A stretch of DNA of 64,000 bases from Devosia nanyangense (GCA_016213505.1 JACRAF010000016.1:109236-173235); one strand, 5' to 3'. Shown: positions 47,794 through 56,571, numbered from the stretch's first letter. The notes: generated from the sequence alone by a model not told the origin. Numbers and translations: made by a program.

Positions 47794-48797
47794 ACGCGGC
47801 TGCATGACTCGCCGATGACGAGGCGAGGGATGGCAACATGCGTGCGGGGCGGGGCGGCCGCGCCGCCACGGCTGCCGATGCGCTCGAGGATCCACGCGGC
47901 GGCCACTTGAGCCAGCTCTTCGACCGGTTGCACCACCGTGGTGATCCGCGGCTTGATCACGCTTCCCCAGGGGACGTCGTCGACGCCGGTGAGCGAGACA
48001 TCGCCGGGACAGCTGAACCCCAAATCGTTGATCGCCTGCAGGGCGCCCAGCGCCATCAGGTTGCTGGCGGCGACGATCGCCGTCGGCCGTTTCGGTCGCG
48101 ACAGCAGCCGCGCCACCTGATCGTAGGCTTTCTCGCCATCGAAATCGGCGACGACCTCGAGGTCCGGGTCGATGTTCACGCCCGAGGCCTGCATGGCCGC
48201 GCGGAAGCCGGCGAGGCGCAAGCGGGCCGTCCACCAGTTGGGCTGTCCGCCCAGATAGCAGATGCGGCGATGGCCGAGACGGATCAGGTACTCGGTCAGC
48301 ATTGTGGTGGTCAGCTCGTTGTCGGAGCAAACATAGTCCAGTCTGACGCCATCGACGTACTGGTCGATCAGCACGACCGGCACATCGATCTCCCGCAGAT
48401 AGGCGGCGAACGCCGGATCGTTGCTGAGGGGCGCCATGATGATCCCGCCGACCCGGTGGCGGCGCAGCTGGTTCAGCGTGTTGATCTCGCGCTCCGGGTG
48501 CGAGGCCGTGTCGGCGACGATGAGCATGTGATCGGCCTCGGCGACGACGCTGTCCACGTTCCGCAGCAGCCGCCCGAAGAAGGGGTTGCCGATGTCGCCC
48601 AGCACCAGGCCGATCAGCCGGTTGTGTCCGCGCTTGAGGCTCTGCGCCATCACGCTGGGCATGTAGCCCATCTGCGCGGCGACGGCCTGGATGCGTTCCA
48701 CCGTCGCCGGGCTGATCGGGCCCTTGCCGTTCAGTGCGAGCGACACCGTCGAAATGGCGACGCCGGCGCGCCTGGCGACATCTCGGATGGTGGCCAT
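47790..48797 (-). CDS. LacI family transcriptional regulator
   Basis: A 335-residue LacI repressor starting at the ATG at 48797, which gives the standard N terminus MATIRDVARRAGVAISTVSL. A 22-residue longer frame to 48863 is open but does not resemble the family. The effector domain is of the usual type (GIIMAPLSNDPAFAAYLREI, VAASNLMALGALQAINDLG, TGVDDVPWGSVIKPRITTV). It diverges from the MalFG-type sugar transporter operon and has an operator-like site eleven bases in front of its own start. Confidence 0.9.
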   Translation of the reverse strand: MATIRDVARRAGVAISTVSLALNGKGPISPATVERIQAVAAQMGYMPSVMAQSLKRGHNRLIGLVLGDIGNPFFGRLLRNVDSVVAEADHMLIVADTASHPEREINTLNQLRRHRVGGIIMAPLSNDPAFAAYLREIDVPVVLIDQYVDGVRLDYVCSDNELTTTMLTEYLIRLGHRRICYLGGQPNWWTARLRLAGFRAAMQASGVNIDPDLEVVADFDGEKAYDQVARLLSRPKRPTAIVAASNLMALGALQAINDLGFSCPGDVSLTGVDDVPWGSVIKPRITTVVQPVEELAQVAAAWILERIGSRGGAAAPPRTHVAIPRLVIGESCSRV

Positions 48798-48807
48798 CGA
48801 ACTGATC

Positions 48808-48979
48808 GAACCGTTTTTGTGTCCTCGAGCCGCATTATCGGACGAATAGATCAGCATTTCCATAGTGATTCGCCGGAAGCGCCGACCGGCGAACTGTTTT
48901 GTGCAGTTTTGCGCGGTTCGAGCGGCGTTCGATGCTTGTCATCAGGAAATCCAGCGTGCTTTGCTTAGTGAAACGGTTC
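48808..48979. promoter_or_regulatory. Two inverted LacI-type operator sites in a 242-bp divergent gap
   Basis: ATCGAACCGTT (48805-48815) near the LacI start and its exact reverse complement AACGGTTCGAT (48972-48982) near the transporter operon lie about 165 bp apart. Each contains a GAAnCGnTTC-like core (48808-48817 and 48970-48979). The arrangement suits repression of both directions, possibly with looping. A TTGTCA at 48936-48941 may be the -35 of the transporter promoter. Confidence 0.55.
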
Positions 48980-49039
48980 GATTGGAGCCGTTGCCTCCTG
49001 GTTCGTCAGAACCTTGGCAGGGACTTGAAAGGGAGAACC

Positions 49040-50335
49040 ATGAAGATCGGAAATATGATCGGCTTAGGCCGCATCGCAGCCGCGGCGCTGATGCTCGCCG
49101 CGATCGCGGCTCCGGCCGCGGCCGAGGACGTCACGCTCAAGATGTGGACGCTGGACAATACCGGGTATCCGGAGTTCATCGCCCAGGCCGCCGAGAAGTT
49201 CAAGAAGCTCCACCCGGGCGTCACCGTCGTCCACGAGACGTTCCCCGGCGATCAGTACAAGACCAGCATTCAGGTCGCGCTCGTCGGCTCGGCGCCGCCG
49301 GACGTGTTCTTCAACTGGGCCGGCCAGGACGCGGCGCGGCTGGTGAAAGACGGCCTCGTGCTCGACCTCACCGAACTGGGCAATGCGGATGGCGGGTTCC
49401 GGCACACCCTCTCCGAGGGCTGGCAGGATACCTTCCGCTACGACGGCGGCATCTACGGCGTTCCGGTCGACGCGGTCTCGGTCTATCTCTACTACAACAA
49501 GGGCTTCTTCGACGAGCACAAGCTCCTGCCGCCCAAGGCCTTCAGCGAACTCACCGGCCTCTGCAAGGCGGTTCGTGCGATCGATCCCAACATCGTCCCG
49601 ATGCCGCTCGGCAATGCCGGCCGCTGGAAGGCCATCCACCTGATGACCATGCTCAACGAGCGCGTCGTCGGGCAGGCCGCCAGCGCCGCCGACTATGGGC
49701 TGACCGCTCCCGCCGATCAGCTGTTCACCAACCCGGGCTACGCCGGCGCTTACGGCGCGCTGCTCGAGATGCAGGATGCCGGCTGCTTCGAGGACGCCCC
49801 GAACGCCACCGAATCCGAGCAGGCTGACGTCATGTTCTCCTCCGGCGTCTCGCCCATGGCGTGGTGCGGGACCTGGTGCATGTCCGATTTCGACACTGCG
49901 GGCGTGCCGTACGACATGGTGCGCTTCCCCGCCATCGAAGGCGGCAAGGGCGACGCCGGTGCCTACTTCCTCGTTCCGGAAGGCTACCAGGTCTCCTCCA
50001 AGACCGCCCATCCGGACCTCGCCGCGGCATGGGTGAGCTTCCTCGTTTCGGACGCCCAGGCCGAGAAGTTCGCCGAAATCCTGAAGTTCCTGCCCGCCAA
50101 TGCGAACAGCATCGACAAGGTCGACGGGGCAACGGAGCACTTCAAGTTCGCTGCGGCCGACATGGCGAGCTACAGCGCCGGCGTGAACGTACTGGACGTT
50201 CTGCTCGAGGCGAGTGTCGCCGAAGCTTATCTCAACGCCACCGTGGAAGTGCTGAACCGCACTCTCACTCCCGAGCAGGCCGTCGCGCAGATTCGCGACG
50301 TTGCGCTCAAGGCGAAGGCCACCGCCGGACTCTGA
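49040..50335 (+). CDS. Sugar ABC transporter substrate-binding protein, family 1 (MalE/UgpB type)
   Basis: A 431-residue extracytoplasmic oligosaccharide-type binding protein. The signal peptide ends in AAPAAAED, and the mature protein has VTLKMWTLDNTGYPEFIAQA, HPGVTVVHETFPGDQYKTSI and YGVPVDAVSVYLYYNKGFFD, all typical of family 1. The ATG at 49040 follows GGGAGAA. Ligands in this family are usually di- to oligosaccharides. The large glycosidase three genes later suggests the imported glycan is cleaved inside the cell. Confidence 0.9.
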   Translation: MKIGNMIGLGRIAAAALMLAAIAAPAAAEDVTLKMWTLDNTGYPEFIAQAAEKFKKLHPGVTVVHETFPGDQYKTSIQVALVGSAPPDVFFNWAGQDAARLVKDGLVLDLTELGNADGGFRHTLSEGWQDTFRYDGGIYGVPVDAVSVYLYYNKGFFDEHKLLPPKAFSELTGLCKAVRAIDPNIVPMPLGNAGRWKAIHLMTMLNERVVGQAASAADYGLTAPADQLFTNPGYAGAYGALLEMQDAGCFEDAPNATESEQADVMFSSGVSPMAWCGTWCMSDFDTAGVPYDMVRFPAIEGGKGDAGAYFLVPEGYQVSSKTAHPDLAAAWVSFLVSDAQAEKFAEILKFLPANANSIDKVDGATEHFKFAAADMASYSAGVNVLDVLLEASVAEAYLNATVEVLNRTLTPEQAVAQIRDVALKAKATAGL

Positions 50336-50415
50336 TATCCTCCCGTCCGGTCTGCCTGGCGGCGCGCATCCCGAATGCGCCGCCAGGCCTTTTCTCACGC
50401 ACCGGTGCCATCTTC

Positions 50416-51318
50416 ATGAGCCAACCATCCATGATCTCCGGTGCGCTTCGAGGCCTCCGCCTGGCGGGCTGGAACGGCGCCATGCTCGCGCCCGCCCTGG
50501 CGCTGGTCGGCGTCTTCGTGCTCATCCCCTCGGTCGTGACGCTGGCGGGCTCGTTCTTTGCGTTCGGCATCACCTCCAGTGCCTGGCGTTTCGTCGGGCT
50601 GGACAACTACCTGCAAGCCTTTGCCGACCCGATCTTCTGGGTGGCGCTGCGCAACAACATCATCATTATCGTCGGCTCGATAATCAGCCAGGTCGGTCTC
50701 GGCGCGATCCTGGCGGCCATTCTCGATCGTGGCATCAAGCGCGGCAGCACCGTCTATCGCACGATCACCTTCATGCCGGTGGTCATCTCGTCGGTCGCCG
50801 TCTCGCTGATCTGGCTGATGATCTACGATCCCAACGTCGGCGCGCTCAATGCCCTGGTCAAGGCCATCGGCCTGAGGCCCCCCCGGCTGGGCTGGCTCGG
50901 GGATCCGTCGATCTCGATCCTGATGATGCTGGTCACCGCCGCCTGGGCGAATGTCGGCTTCCAGATGGTTCTGGTCCTCGCCGGACTGCAGGCCATTCCC
51001 AAGGAGCTCTACGAGGCGGCGGCCCTCGACGGCGCGCGCGGCCTCAAGGCGTTCTGGTACGTCACGCTTCCCGGCATCCGGAACATCCTCGTCGTCGGCA
51101 TCCTGATCACCACGATCGGCGGGCTCAAGGTCTTCGACTTCGTCTTCGTGATGACCGGCGGGGGGCCCGCCAACGCCACCCAGGTGATGGGGACCTACAT
51201 CTATCTGCAGGCATTCACCCTGGGAAACATGGGCTACGCCGACGCCATCTCGATCATCCTGCTGCTGATCGCCCTTGCGCTCGGGGTGGCCCAGCTCAAA
51301 TTGTCGCGTCGGGGGTGA
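50416..51318 (+). CDS. Sugar ABC transporter permease (MalF/UgpA type)
   Basis: A 300-residue permease with six expected transmembrane segments. The EAA loop is EAAALDGARGLKAFWYVTLP, and MTGGGPANATQVMGTYIY is the family's conserved C-terminal segment. The ATG at 50416 gives a normal MalF-type length of about 300; the upstream open frame lies in the binding-protein gene. It lies five bases upstream of the second permease. Confidence 0.92.
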   Translation: MSQPSMISGALRGLRLAGWNGAMLAPALALVGVFVLIPSVVTLAGSFFAFGITSSAWRFVGLDNYLQAFADPIFWVALRNNIIIIVGSIISQVGLGAILAAILDRGIKRGSTVYRTITFMPVVISSVAVSLIWLMIYDPNVGALNALVKAIGLRPPRLGWLGDPSISILMMLVTAAWANVGFQMVLVLAGLQAIPKELYEAAALDGARGLKAFWYVTLPGIRNILVVGILITTIGGLKVFDFVFVMTGGGPANATQVMGTYIYLQAFTLGNMGYADAISIILLLIALALGVAQLKLSRRG

Positions 51319-51323
51319 CGATC

Positions 51324-52142
51324 ATGCCGCGCTTCCGCATCATTTCCATCGCGCTCCATCTGCTCGTCTCCGTCTGGGCCTTGTTCGTCCTCGCCCCGGT
51401 GGTGTGGATGGTACTGGCCGGGTTCCGGACGCGAGCCGACATCTTCACTCAGCCGCTGGGGCTGCCGAAATCGCTCGGCTTCGACGCCTTCGTGCGGGCC
51501 TGGAACACCGGCATCGCCGGGTTCATCCTCAACTCGGTTCTGGTCACCGTCGCGTCGGTCGGCCTGATCGTCGCGGTGAGCAGCGTGGCCGCCTATGTGC
51601 TGGCGCGGTCGGACCACCCGGCGCTGAAGTGGATCTACGTTCTGATCGTGGCCAGCTTCGCGGTGCCGGCACAAAGCGTGCTGGTGCCGCTCTATCAGAT
51701 CATCTCCGGGGCGGGGCTGCTCAACTCGCTGTTTGCGATCGTTCTGCCCTACGCCGCTTACGGCATTCCATTCACCACCGTGCTGTTCTACGCCTTCTTC
51801 CTCGAGTTCCCCCGCGAGCTCGAAGAGGCTGCTCGTCTCGATGGCTGCAACCGGCTGCAGGTGATCACCCGCGTCGTGCTGCCGCTGTCGGGTTCGGCGA
51901 TGGCGAGCGCCGCGATCTTCCAGGCGGTGTTCGTCTGGAACGAGTTCCTGCTGGCGCTCCTCTTGCTCACCGACAAGCGCATCAAGACCCTGCCGCTCGG
52001 CATGCTCAATCTGCGCGGCCAGTTCAGCGCCGATTGGCCCGCCATCATGGCCGGCGTCACCATGGTCACCCTGCCGATGCTCATCCTGTTCGTCCTGGCC
52101 CAGCGCTATTTCGTGCGCAGCCTCGCCGGCCTCGGCAAGTAG
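51324..52142 (+). CDS. Sugar ABC transporter permease (MalG/UgpE type)
   Basis: A 272-residue partner permease. The EAA loop EAARLDGCNRLQVITRVVLP and the start with a long hydrophobic helix fit MalG, and the C terminus QRYFVRSLAGLGK is a standard ending. A GTG nine bases upstream is a possible alternative start. No ATPase gene accompanies this operon within the window, so it presumably shares a MalK/UgpC-type ATPase encoded elsewhere, which is common in this lineage. Confidence 0.92.
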   Translation: MPRFRIISIALHLLVSVWALFVLAPVVWMVLAGFRTRADIFTQPLGLPKSLGFDAFVRAWNTGIAGFILNSVLVTVASVGLIVAVSSVAAYVLARSDHPALKWIYVLIVASFAVPAQSVLVPLYQIISGAGLLNSLFAIVLPYAAYGIPFTTVLFYAFFLEFPRELEEAARLDGCNRLQVITRVVLPLSGSAMASAAIFQAVFVWNEFLLALLLLTDKRIKTLPLGMLNLRGQFSADWPAIMAGVTMVTLPMLILFVLAQRYFVRSLAGLGK

Positions 52143-52151
52143 GACCGCCCC

Positions 52152-54251
52152 ATGCCCAGTCTACCGATCCCGCATCCGCCGGGTCGTCCGCCCACCGATC
52201 CCCCGATTTTTCCACCATACTCGCCAGAAAGCCCGCCGATGCGGCTCCGCCAGGTTCATCTCGATTTCCACACCTCCGAACTCATCGAGGACATCGGTTC
52301 CCGCTTCGATGCCGGCGCGTTCGGCGCCGCCTTCAGGGACGCGCATGTCGACTCCGTGACGGTCTTTTCCAAGTGCCATCACGGCCACTCCTATCACCCG
52401 ACGACCGTCGGCCGCATGCATCCGCACCTGAAGTTCGATCTGCTTCGCGCTCAGATCGATGCGCTGCACGCCAACGGCATCAAGGCGCCCGTCTATCTGT
52501 CGGCCGGCTGGGACGAGTACGCCGCCAATACCGAGCCGGGCTGGCGCCTGATGGACGAGCGCGGGCTGCCCAAGCGCGTCGGCGGCGACCCGCTGGGCGA
52601 CGGCTGGGCTTACCTCGACTTCGCCTCGCCCTACCTCGCCTACCTCTGTCGTCAGGTCGAAGAGGTGATGGTCAGATATCCGGACGGCGACGGCATCTTC
52701 ATCGACATCCCCTATCAGCAACCCTCGGCCGGGCCCTGGGCCCAGCAGCGCATGCAGGCCCAGGGGATGGATTGGCAGAGCCCATCCGACCGTCGGCGTT
52801 TCGCCGAGCAGGTCAGCTTCGAGCTCTTCGATGGCATTCAGGCCGCGGTTCGCAAGCACGATCCGGCTAGACCGCTGTTCTTCAATCTCGGTCACGTTCG
52901 GCGCGTCCGGCGCGACGTCTACAAGCGCTACTTCAGCCATCTCGAGCTCGAGTCCCTGCCGACGGCCAAGTGGGGATACGACCACTTTCCGCTCTCGGCC
53001 CGCTATGTCGATGCGTTCCGCGAACCGTTCATCGGCATGACTGGCAAATTCCATCACCTGTGGGGCGAGATCGGCAGCTACAAGTCGCCGGCGGCGCTCG
53101 TCTACGAAGTGGCCGCCATGCAGGCCCATGGCGCCGGTGCCTCGATCGGCGATCACCTGCACCCCAATTGCGAAATGGACGCCACCACCTATCGCTCGGT
53201 TGCCCTGGCTTACGCGGCCGCCGAAGCGTCCGAACCGTGGGCTATCGGCAGCGTGAACCGCGCCGATATCGGGGTGGTGAGCGCCGAGGGCTCGCGGCGC
53301 CCCGCCTTCGTTGGCACCCCGGACACCAGCGATTTCGCCGACGAGGGGGCCGCGCGCGTTTTGCTCGAGGGCAAGTTCACCTTCGACGTCCTCGACCCGG
53401 AGGCCGATTTCTCGGCCTACCGCCTGCTCATCCTGCCCGATGAGGTGGTGGTCGACGACAGCCTCCGGGCTTCGCTGGACGCGTACCTCGCCGGGGGTGG
53501 CAAGCTCCTGCTCACCGGCCGCAGCGGCATCGACGAAGAGACCGGCTTCCTCTTCGACGTCGGCGCGAATTGGCGGGGGACGAACGCCTTTCCATCCGGC
53601 GACTATGCGTTGCACGACAGGTCCATCCGCGCCGATTTCGTCGATGACCCGATCTTCATGTACGTTCCCTCCGAGCAGATCGAGGTGACGGCCGGAGAGA
53701 GCCTGGGCACCGTCTTCGATCCGTACTTCGAGCGAAGCCCGAAGCACTTCAGCGGTCACGTGCATACGCCGCGCCGGTCCCTTCCATCGGGGTATGCCGC
53801 CGGGGTCCGCAAGCACGGGATCACCTACCTCGCCCATCCGGTCTTTACCGCCTATCGGCGCTCCGGCGCGGTCGCGGTCCTAGAGATGTTGGAGAAGGTC
53901 ATCGCCCAATTGCTCGACGGCAATCCCCTCGTTCGCACCAGCCTGCCGCGGGCGGGCCGCATCACGGTTCGCCGGCAGGCCGAGCACAGTCGCGACGTGG
54001 TCCACCTCATGCTGGCCCATCCCGTGCTGCGCGGCGAGCTGCGCGGCGACAACGTGCAGCCCATCCAGGATTTCGTCGAAGTGTGCGACGTCGAGGTCGA
54101 CCTTTCGATCGACAGCCCGCCGGCCGGCATCCGGCTCGTGCCGGACGGCGCCCCCCTCCCATTCGAGGTCGTCGACGGCCGCGTCCGCTTCCAAGTTCCG
54201 AGATTGCTCGGCCACGTCGCGCTCGAGGTGAACTACGGCGGGCAGGCCTAG
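52152..54251 (+). CDS. Putative glycoside hydrolase with GH42-type trimerisation domain (alpha-L-fucosidase-like)
   Basis: A 699-residue protein without a signal peptide. Residues 1-29 are Pro-rich and may be leader-like; an in-frame ATG at 52239 matches the beginning of the conserved part. The N-terminal two-thirds is an alpha/beta-barrel (VHLDFHTSELIEDIG, SKCHHGHSYHPT, YLSAGWDEYA, GIFIDIPYQQ), and ARVLLEGKFTFDVLDPEADF through KLLLTGRSGIDEE is the beta-galactosidase trimerisation domain. This layout occurs in GH42-like proteins and in the GH151 alpha-L-fucosidases; I favour the latter without certainty. As the last gene of the sugar ABC operon it would cleave an imported glycoside in the cytoplasm. 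Confidence 0.75.
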   Translation: MPSLPIPHPPGRPPTDPPIFPPYSPESPPMRLRQVHLDFHTSELIEDIGSRFDAGAFGAAFRDAHVDSVTVFSKCHHGHSYHPTTVGRMHPHLKFDLLRAQIDALHANGIKAPVYLSAGWDEYAANTEPGWRLMDERGLPKRVGGDPLGDGWAYLDFASPYLAYLCRQVEEVMVRYPDGDGIFIDIPYQQPSAGPWAQQRMQAQGMDWQSPSDRRRFAEQVSFELFDGIQAAVRKHDPARPLFFNLGHVRRVRRDVYKRYFSHLELESLPTAKWGYDHFPLSARYVDAFREPFIGMTGKFHHLWGEIGSYKSPAALVYEVAAMQAHGAGASIGDHLHPNCEMDATTYRSVALAYAAAEASEPWAIGSVNRADIGVVSAEGSRRPAFVGTPDTSDFADEGAARVLLEGKFTFDVLDPEADFSAYRLLILPDEVVVDDSLRASLDAYLAGGGKLLLTGRSGIDEETGFLFDVGANWRGTNAFPSGDYALHDRSIRADFVDDPIFMYVPSEQIEVTAGESLGTVFDPYFERSPKHFSGHVHTPRRSLPSGYAAGVRKHGITYLAHPVFTAYRRSGAVAVLEMLEKVIAQLLDGNPLVRTSLPRAGRITVRRQAEHSRDVVHLMLAHPVLRGELRGDNVQPIQDFVEVCDVEVDLSIDSPPAGIRLVPDGAPLPFEVVDGRVRFQVPRLLGHVALEVNYGGQA

Positions 54252-54333
54252 CCCCACCGGGTCATTCCCGCGACGCTTCGAGCCGTCCCGAAGGGCAAAT
54301 CGATCCGGTGGCGCGATTCGAGGGGAGAAGGCT

Positions 54334-54387
54334 ATGAGAGCTAAGCTCGAATGGGCCAGCGAAGCTGGTGGAGGGGGCGGCCACTGA
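54334..54387 (+). CDS. Candidate 17-residue micro-protein
   Basis: The ORF encodes MRAKLEWASEAGGGGGH and stops with TGA. It is preceded by AGGGGAGAAGG, a very strong Shine-Dalgarno seven bases from the ATG, in DNA that otherwise has no gene. The peptide has a charged, amphipathic start and a run of five glycines before a terminal histidine. It may be a leader peptide, a small secreted peptide precursor or chance. Nothing downstream looks like an obvious target of attenuation. Confidence 0.35.
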   Translation: MRAKLEWASEAGGGGGH

Positions 54388-54553
54388 CACCGAAGTGACT
54401 CGTGATCCATTCAACAACGCTTGGAATATCAATCCCTTATCGTCTCAACGCACCGACTTATCCCCGCGCTTCCCAGCCGTATTATCCTCCTCCTCGCGTT
54501 CACCCTCTAACGCGGGGTACCGACGAAGTGCCGGTGGACGTGACGGGGGCGGT

Positions 54554-54747
54554 GGTCGCATCGCTTGGGTTTCTTCGGCTTACCGGCTCGTGCCGCTTTG
54601 ACCGAACGGTTCCGACACCCCCGCCGCGGAGAAGCGCGGAGCGTCTCGCTCTGCAAACCAAATCTCGGAGGCGCTCCGCGCTCTCCGTCCGTGGCCCCCT
54701 CTTGGCCACGGCAAGCCAAAACCCCGAAGCCGCGAGGCTGTCGGGTC
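54554..54747 (+). repeat. Dispersed repeat, copy A
   Basis: About 194 bp that recur in inverted orientation at 63809-64000, with an estimated 85 percent identity and a few small indels. Internal structure includes GAACGGTTC, an 8-bp hairpin CCGTGGCC/GGCCACGG with a short loop, and GC-rich inverted segments. The indels shift any reading frame, so it is noncoding. Confidence 0.85.
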
Positions 54748-54843
54748 CTTCGTGCTGGGCGACACGAAGGGACCGCCCGTCTTGTCGAAGCAGCCCGATC
54801 ACAGGTAACAAGGCCATGCCATGCACAGCGCCGCCGACACCCG

Positions 54844-55077
54844 ATGAGTTCCCGCCGCCACGCCGATGCCTCGATCGAGCGCCGCATCAAGCGGCTGCTC
54901 GGCCGGCACAATCTCGATCTGCTGAAACCGCAGAAGCCGGACGCCAAGGTCCTGGCGCATGGCGGCTACAAGCTGCGCGATGCGGCGACCGGGGCCATCG
55001 TTTTCGGCGAAACGCCCTATCCGTTCTCGAAGACGCTCGAGGAAATCGAGGCGTATGTCGTCAGCCTCGACGCCTAG
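54844..55077 (+). CDS. Small hypothetical protein (77 residues)
   Basis: A 77-residue basic protein beginning MSSRRHADASIERRIKRLLG, followed by HNLDLLKPQKPDAKVLAHGG and the AATGAIVFGETPYPFSKTLE segment. I recognise no domain. The longer open frame upstream runs into the dispersed repeat and is artefactual. The stop codon overlaps the convergent L,D-transpeptidase stop, and codon use is like its neighbours, which supports a real gene. Small cytoplasmic proteins of this composition are common in alphaproteobacteria, with unknown roles. Confidence 0.65.
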   Translation: MSSRRHADASIERRIKRLLGRHNLDLLKPQKPDAKVLAHGGYKLRDAATGAIVFGETPYPFSKTLEEIEAYVVSLDA

Positions 55078-55580
55078 CTGCGGACCAGGACGACGTTGGT
55101 GTTCTTCATGCCGACCTGCTTGACCAGCTCGTACAGCAGCTTGGCGTTGCTCGGGTCGAGACGCACGCAGCCATGCGAGGCGACCTGGCCGAGATGCTTG
55201 AGGTCGGTGGTGCCGTGGATGGCATATCCGCCGTGAAAGAAGATCGACCACGGCATCGGGGCGTTCTCGTATTTGGACGAGTACCACATCTCGTGCATGC
55301 GGATCGGCCGGAAGTTGCCGGTCGGCGTCGAATGACCCGGCCGGCCGGTCGACACGTCGAACGTATAGACTGTGCGCCGACCGTCGGAGACCGTCATCGA
55401 CTGGGTCGAAATGTCGACGGTGATCGACAAGTGGTCGCCGGCGCGCAGATTGCGCATGCTGCCGACCGAGGCGTGACTGCCATTGTTCAGCAGCAGGCTG
55501 CCGAAGAACGAGCTTTGCGCCGCAAAAGCGGGAGACGACAGGCCGAACAGAGCAACGATCAGCACAACAAAACGCAACAT
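55074..55580 (-). CDS. L,D-transpeptidase (YkuD domain), secreted
   Basis: A 168-residue protein from the ATG at 55580, beginning with a signal peptide (MLRFVVLIVALFGLSSPAFA). A longer start at 55601 would add seven residues. The catalytic motif HGTTDLKHLGQVASHGCVRL contains the reactive cysteine, with the conserved first histidine of HGT, and GRPGHSTPTGNF is the typical YkuD substrate-side motif. It would make 3-3 peptidoglycan cross-links or attach proteins to peptidoglycan in the periplasm. Polar-growing Hyphomicrobiales rely heavily on such cross-links. Confidence 0.92.
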   Translation of the reverse strand: MLRFVVLIVALFGLSSPAFAAQSSFFGSLLLNNGSHASVGSMRNLRAGDHLSITVDISTQSMTVSDGRRTVYTFDVSTGRPGHSTPTGNFRPIRMHEMWYSSKYENAPMPWSIFFHGGYAIHGTTDLKHLGQVASHGCVRLDPSNAKLLYELVKQVGMKNTNVVLVRS

Positions 55581-55741
55581 GGCAGAGCCCCAGCGCCGCA
55601 ATGGTGCAGATTATCGGCGCAGCCGCTTTCCGTCCAGTTAACGGGGGTTTGCGCGGCTTTGCGGAATTGACGGATGGATTTGCTTTCCGAGGGGCGACTG
55701 ACTATGTTCCGCCCGCATTTCCCGGGCTTTCCAAGGTTTTC

Positions 55742-56571
55742 ATGTCCAGCGATACACTTATCCGTGAGGTAGACGAGGAGCTGCGGCGCGACCGCCTGCG
55801 CAAGCTCTGGCGGCAGGCCGGGCCGTTCGTCATCGGCGCCGCCGTGCTCGTCGTGCTGCTGGTGGCCGGCTATGAAGGCTGGACCTGGTGGCAGAAGACC
55901 CAGTCCGCGAAATCCTCCGACCAGTTCTACGCGGCGGCCGAACTGGCCGACGGCGCCGATCTCGCAGCGGCGCAGAAGGCGCTCGACGCGGTGATCGCAG
56001 AGGGCTCCGGCGGCTACCCCACCCTGGCAAAATTCCGCGAGGCGGCATTGCTGTCGCAGAACGGCAAGACCGAGGAAGCAATCGCCGCCTACGATTCCAT
56101 CTCGACCGCCGAGTCCAGCACCCATCTGCGCGAGATGGCGCTGGTGCTGGCCGCCAACCTCTTGGTGGACAAGGGCGATCCCGCTGCCGTCGAGCAGCGG
56201 GTGCTTGGCCTCGTCAAACCGCAGGACCCGCTCCGCAATGCGGCGCGCGAGGTGCTCGGGCTGACCCAGTACAAGGCGGGGCAACTCGACGCCGCGCTCG
56301 AGAACTTCCAGGCGATCATCGACGATCCGCTGGTCACGAGCGACCTCAGGAACCGCATCCAGATCTACGTGATCCAGCTCTTTGCCGAGGGCGCCAAGGC
56401 CAAGGTCGTGCCGCCCGCCGATGTGTCGGCAGAGCCCTCGACCGCCGTCGACGCCAGCGCCGAACTCGACGTGACGCCGCCGGCCGATGCCTCGGCGCCG
56501 TTGTCGGCCTCGTCGGCACCCGACACTTCGTCCTCCGCGCCCGGAGGGTGCGGACCGGACCACAGGTATGA
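55742..56571 (+). CDS. TPR-repeat membrane-anchored protein (YfgM/DUF2133-like), 3' end disturbed
   Basis: Starting at 55742, the protein has an N-terminal cytoplasmic stretch (EVDEELRRDRLRKLWRQAG), a single transmembrane helix at about residues 28-48 and a periplasmic region with TPR-like helices (AAQKALDAVIAEGSGGYPTL, QYKAGQLDAALENFQAIIDD). The C terminus is Ala/Pro/Ser-rich. The frame then runs on without a stop to 57088, through 521 bases of der. A stop that overlaps the der ATG (TGA at 56569-56571) lies one frame away, so a single missing base would restore a normal protein of about 276 residues. The end given here is that expected stop. Confidence 0.7.

Larger units (their letters stand above)
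54252..54843. other. 592-bp region without a convincing large gene
   Basis: The stretch between the glycosidase and the 77-residue gene holds a micro-ORF with a strong ribosome site (54334-54387) and one copy of a dispersed repeat (54554-54747). The parts at 54388-54553 and 54748-54843 show nothing I recognise. No terminator with a T-run is visible after the glycosidase. Confidence 0.6.

Noticed and set aside
48798..48863. 22-residue N-terminal extension of the LacI protein
   Set aside because: It would place the operator-like sequence inside coding DNA, and the family always starts close to the helix-turn-helix.
54565..54843. N-terminal extension of the 77-residue protein
   Set aside because: It translates repeat copy A; the same peptide start appears in copy B but the reading frames diverge after an indel, so it is noncoding.
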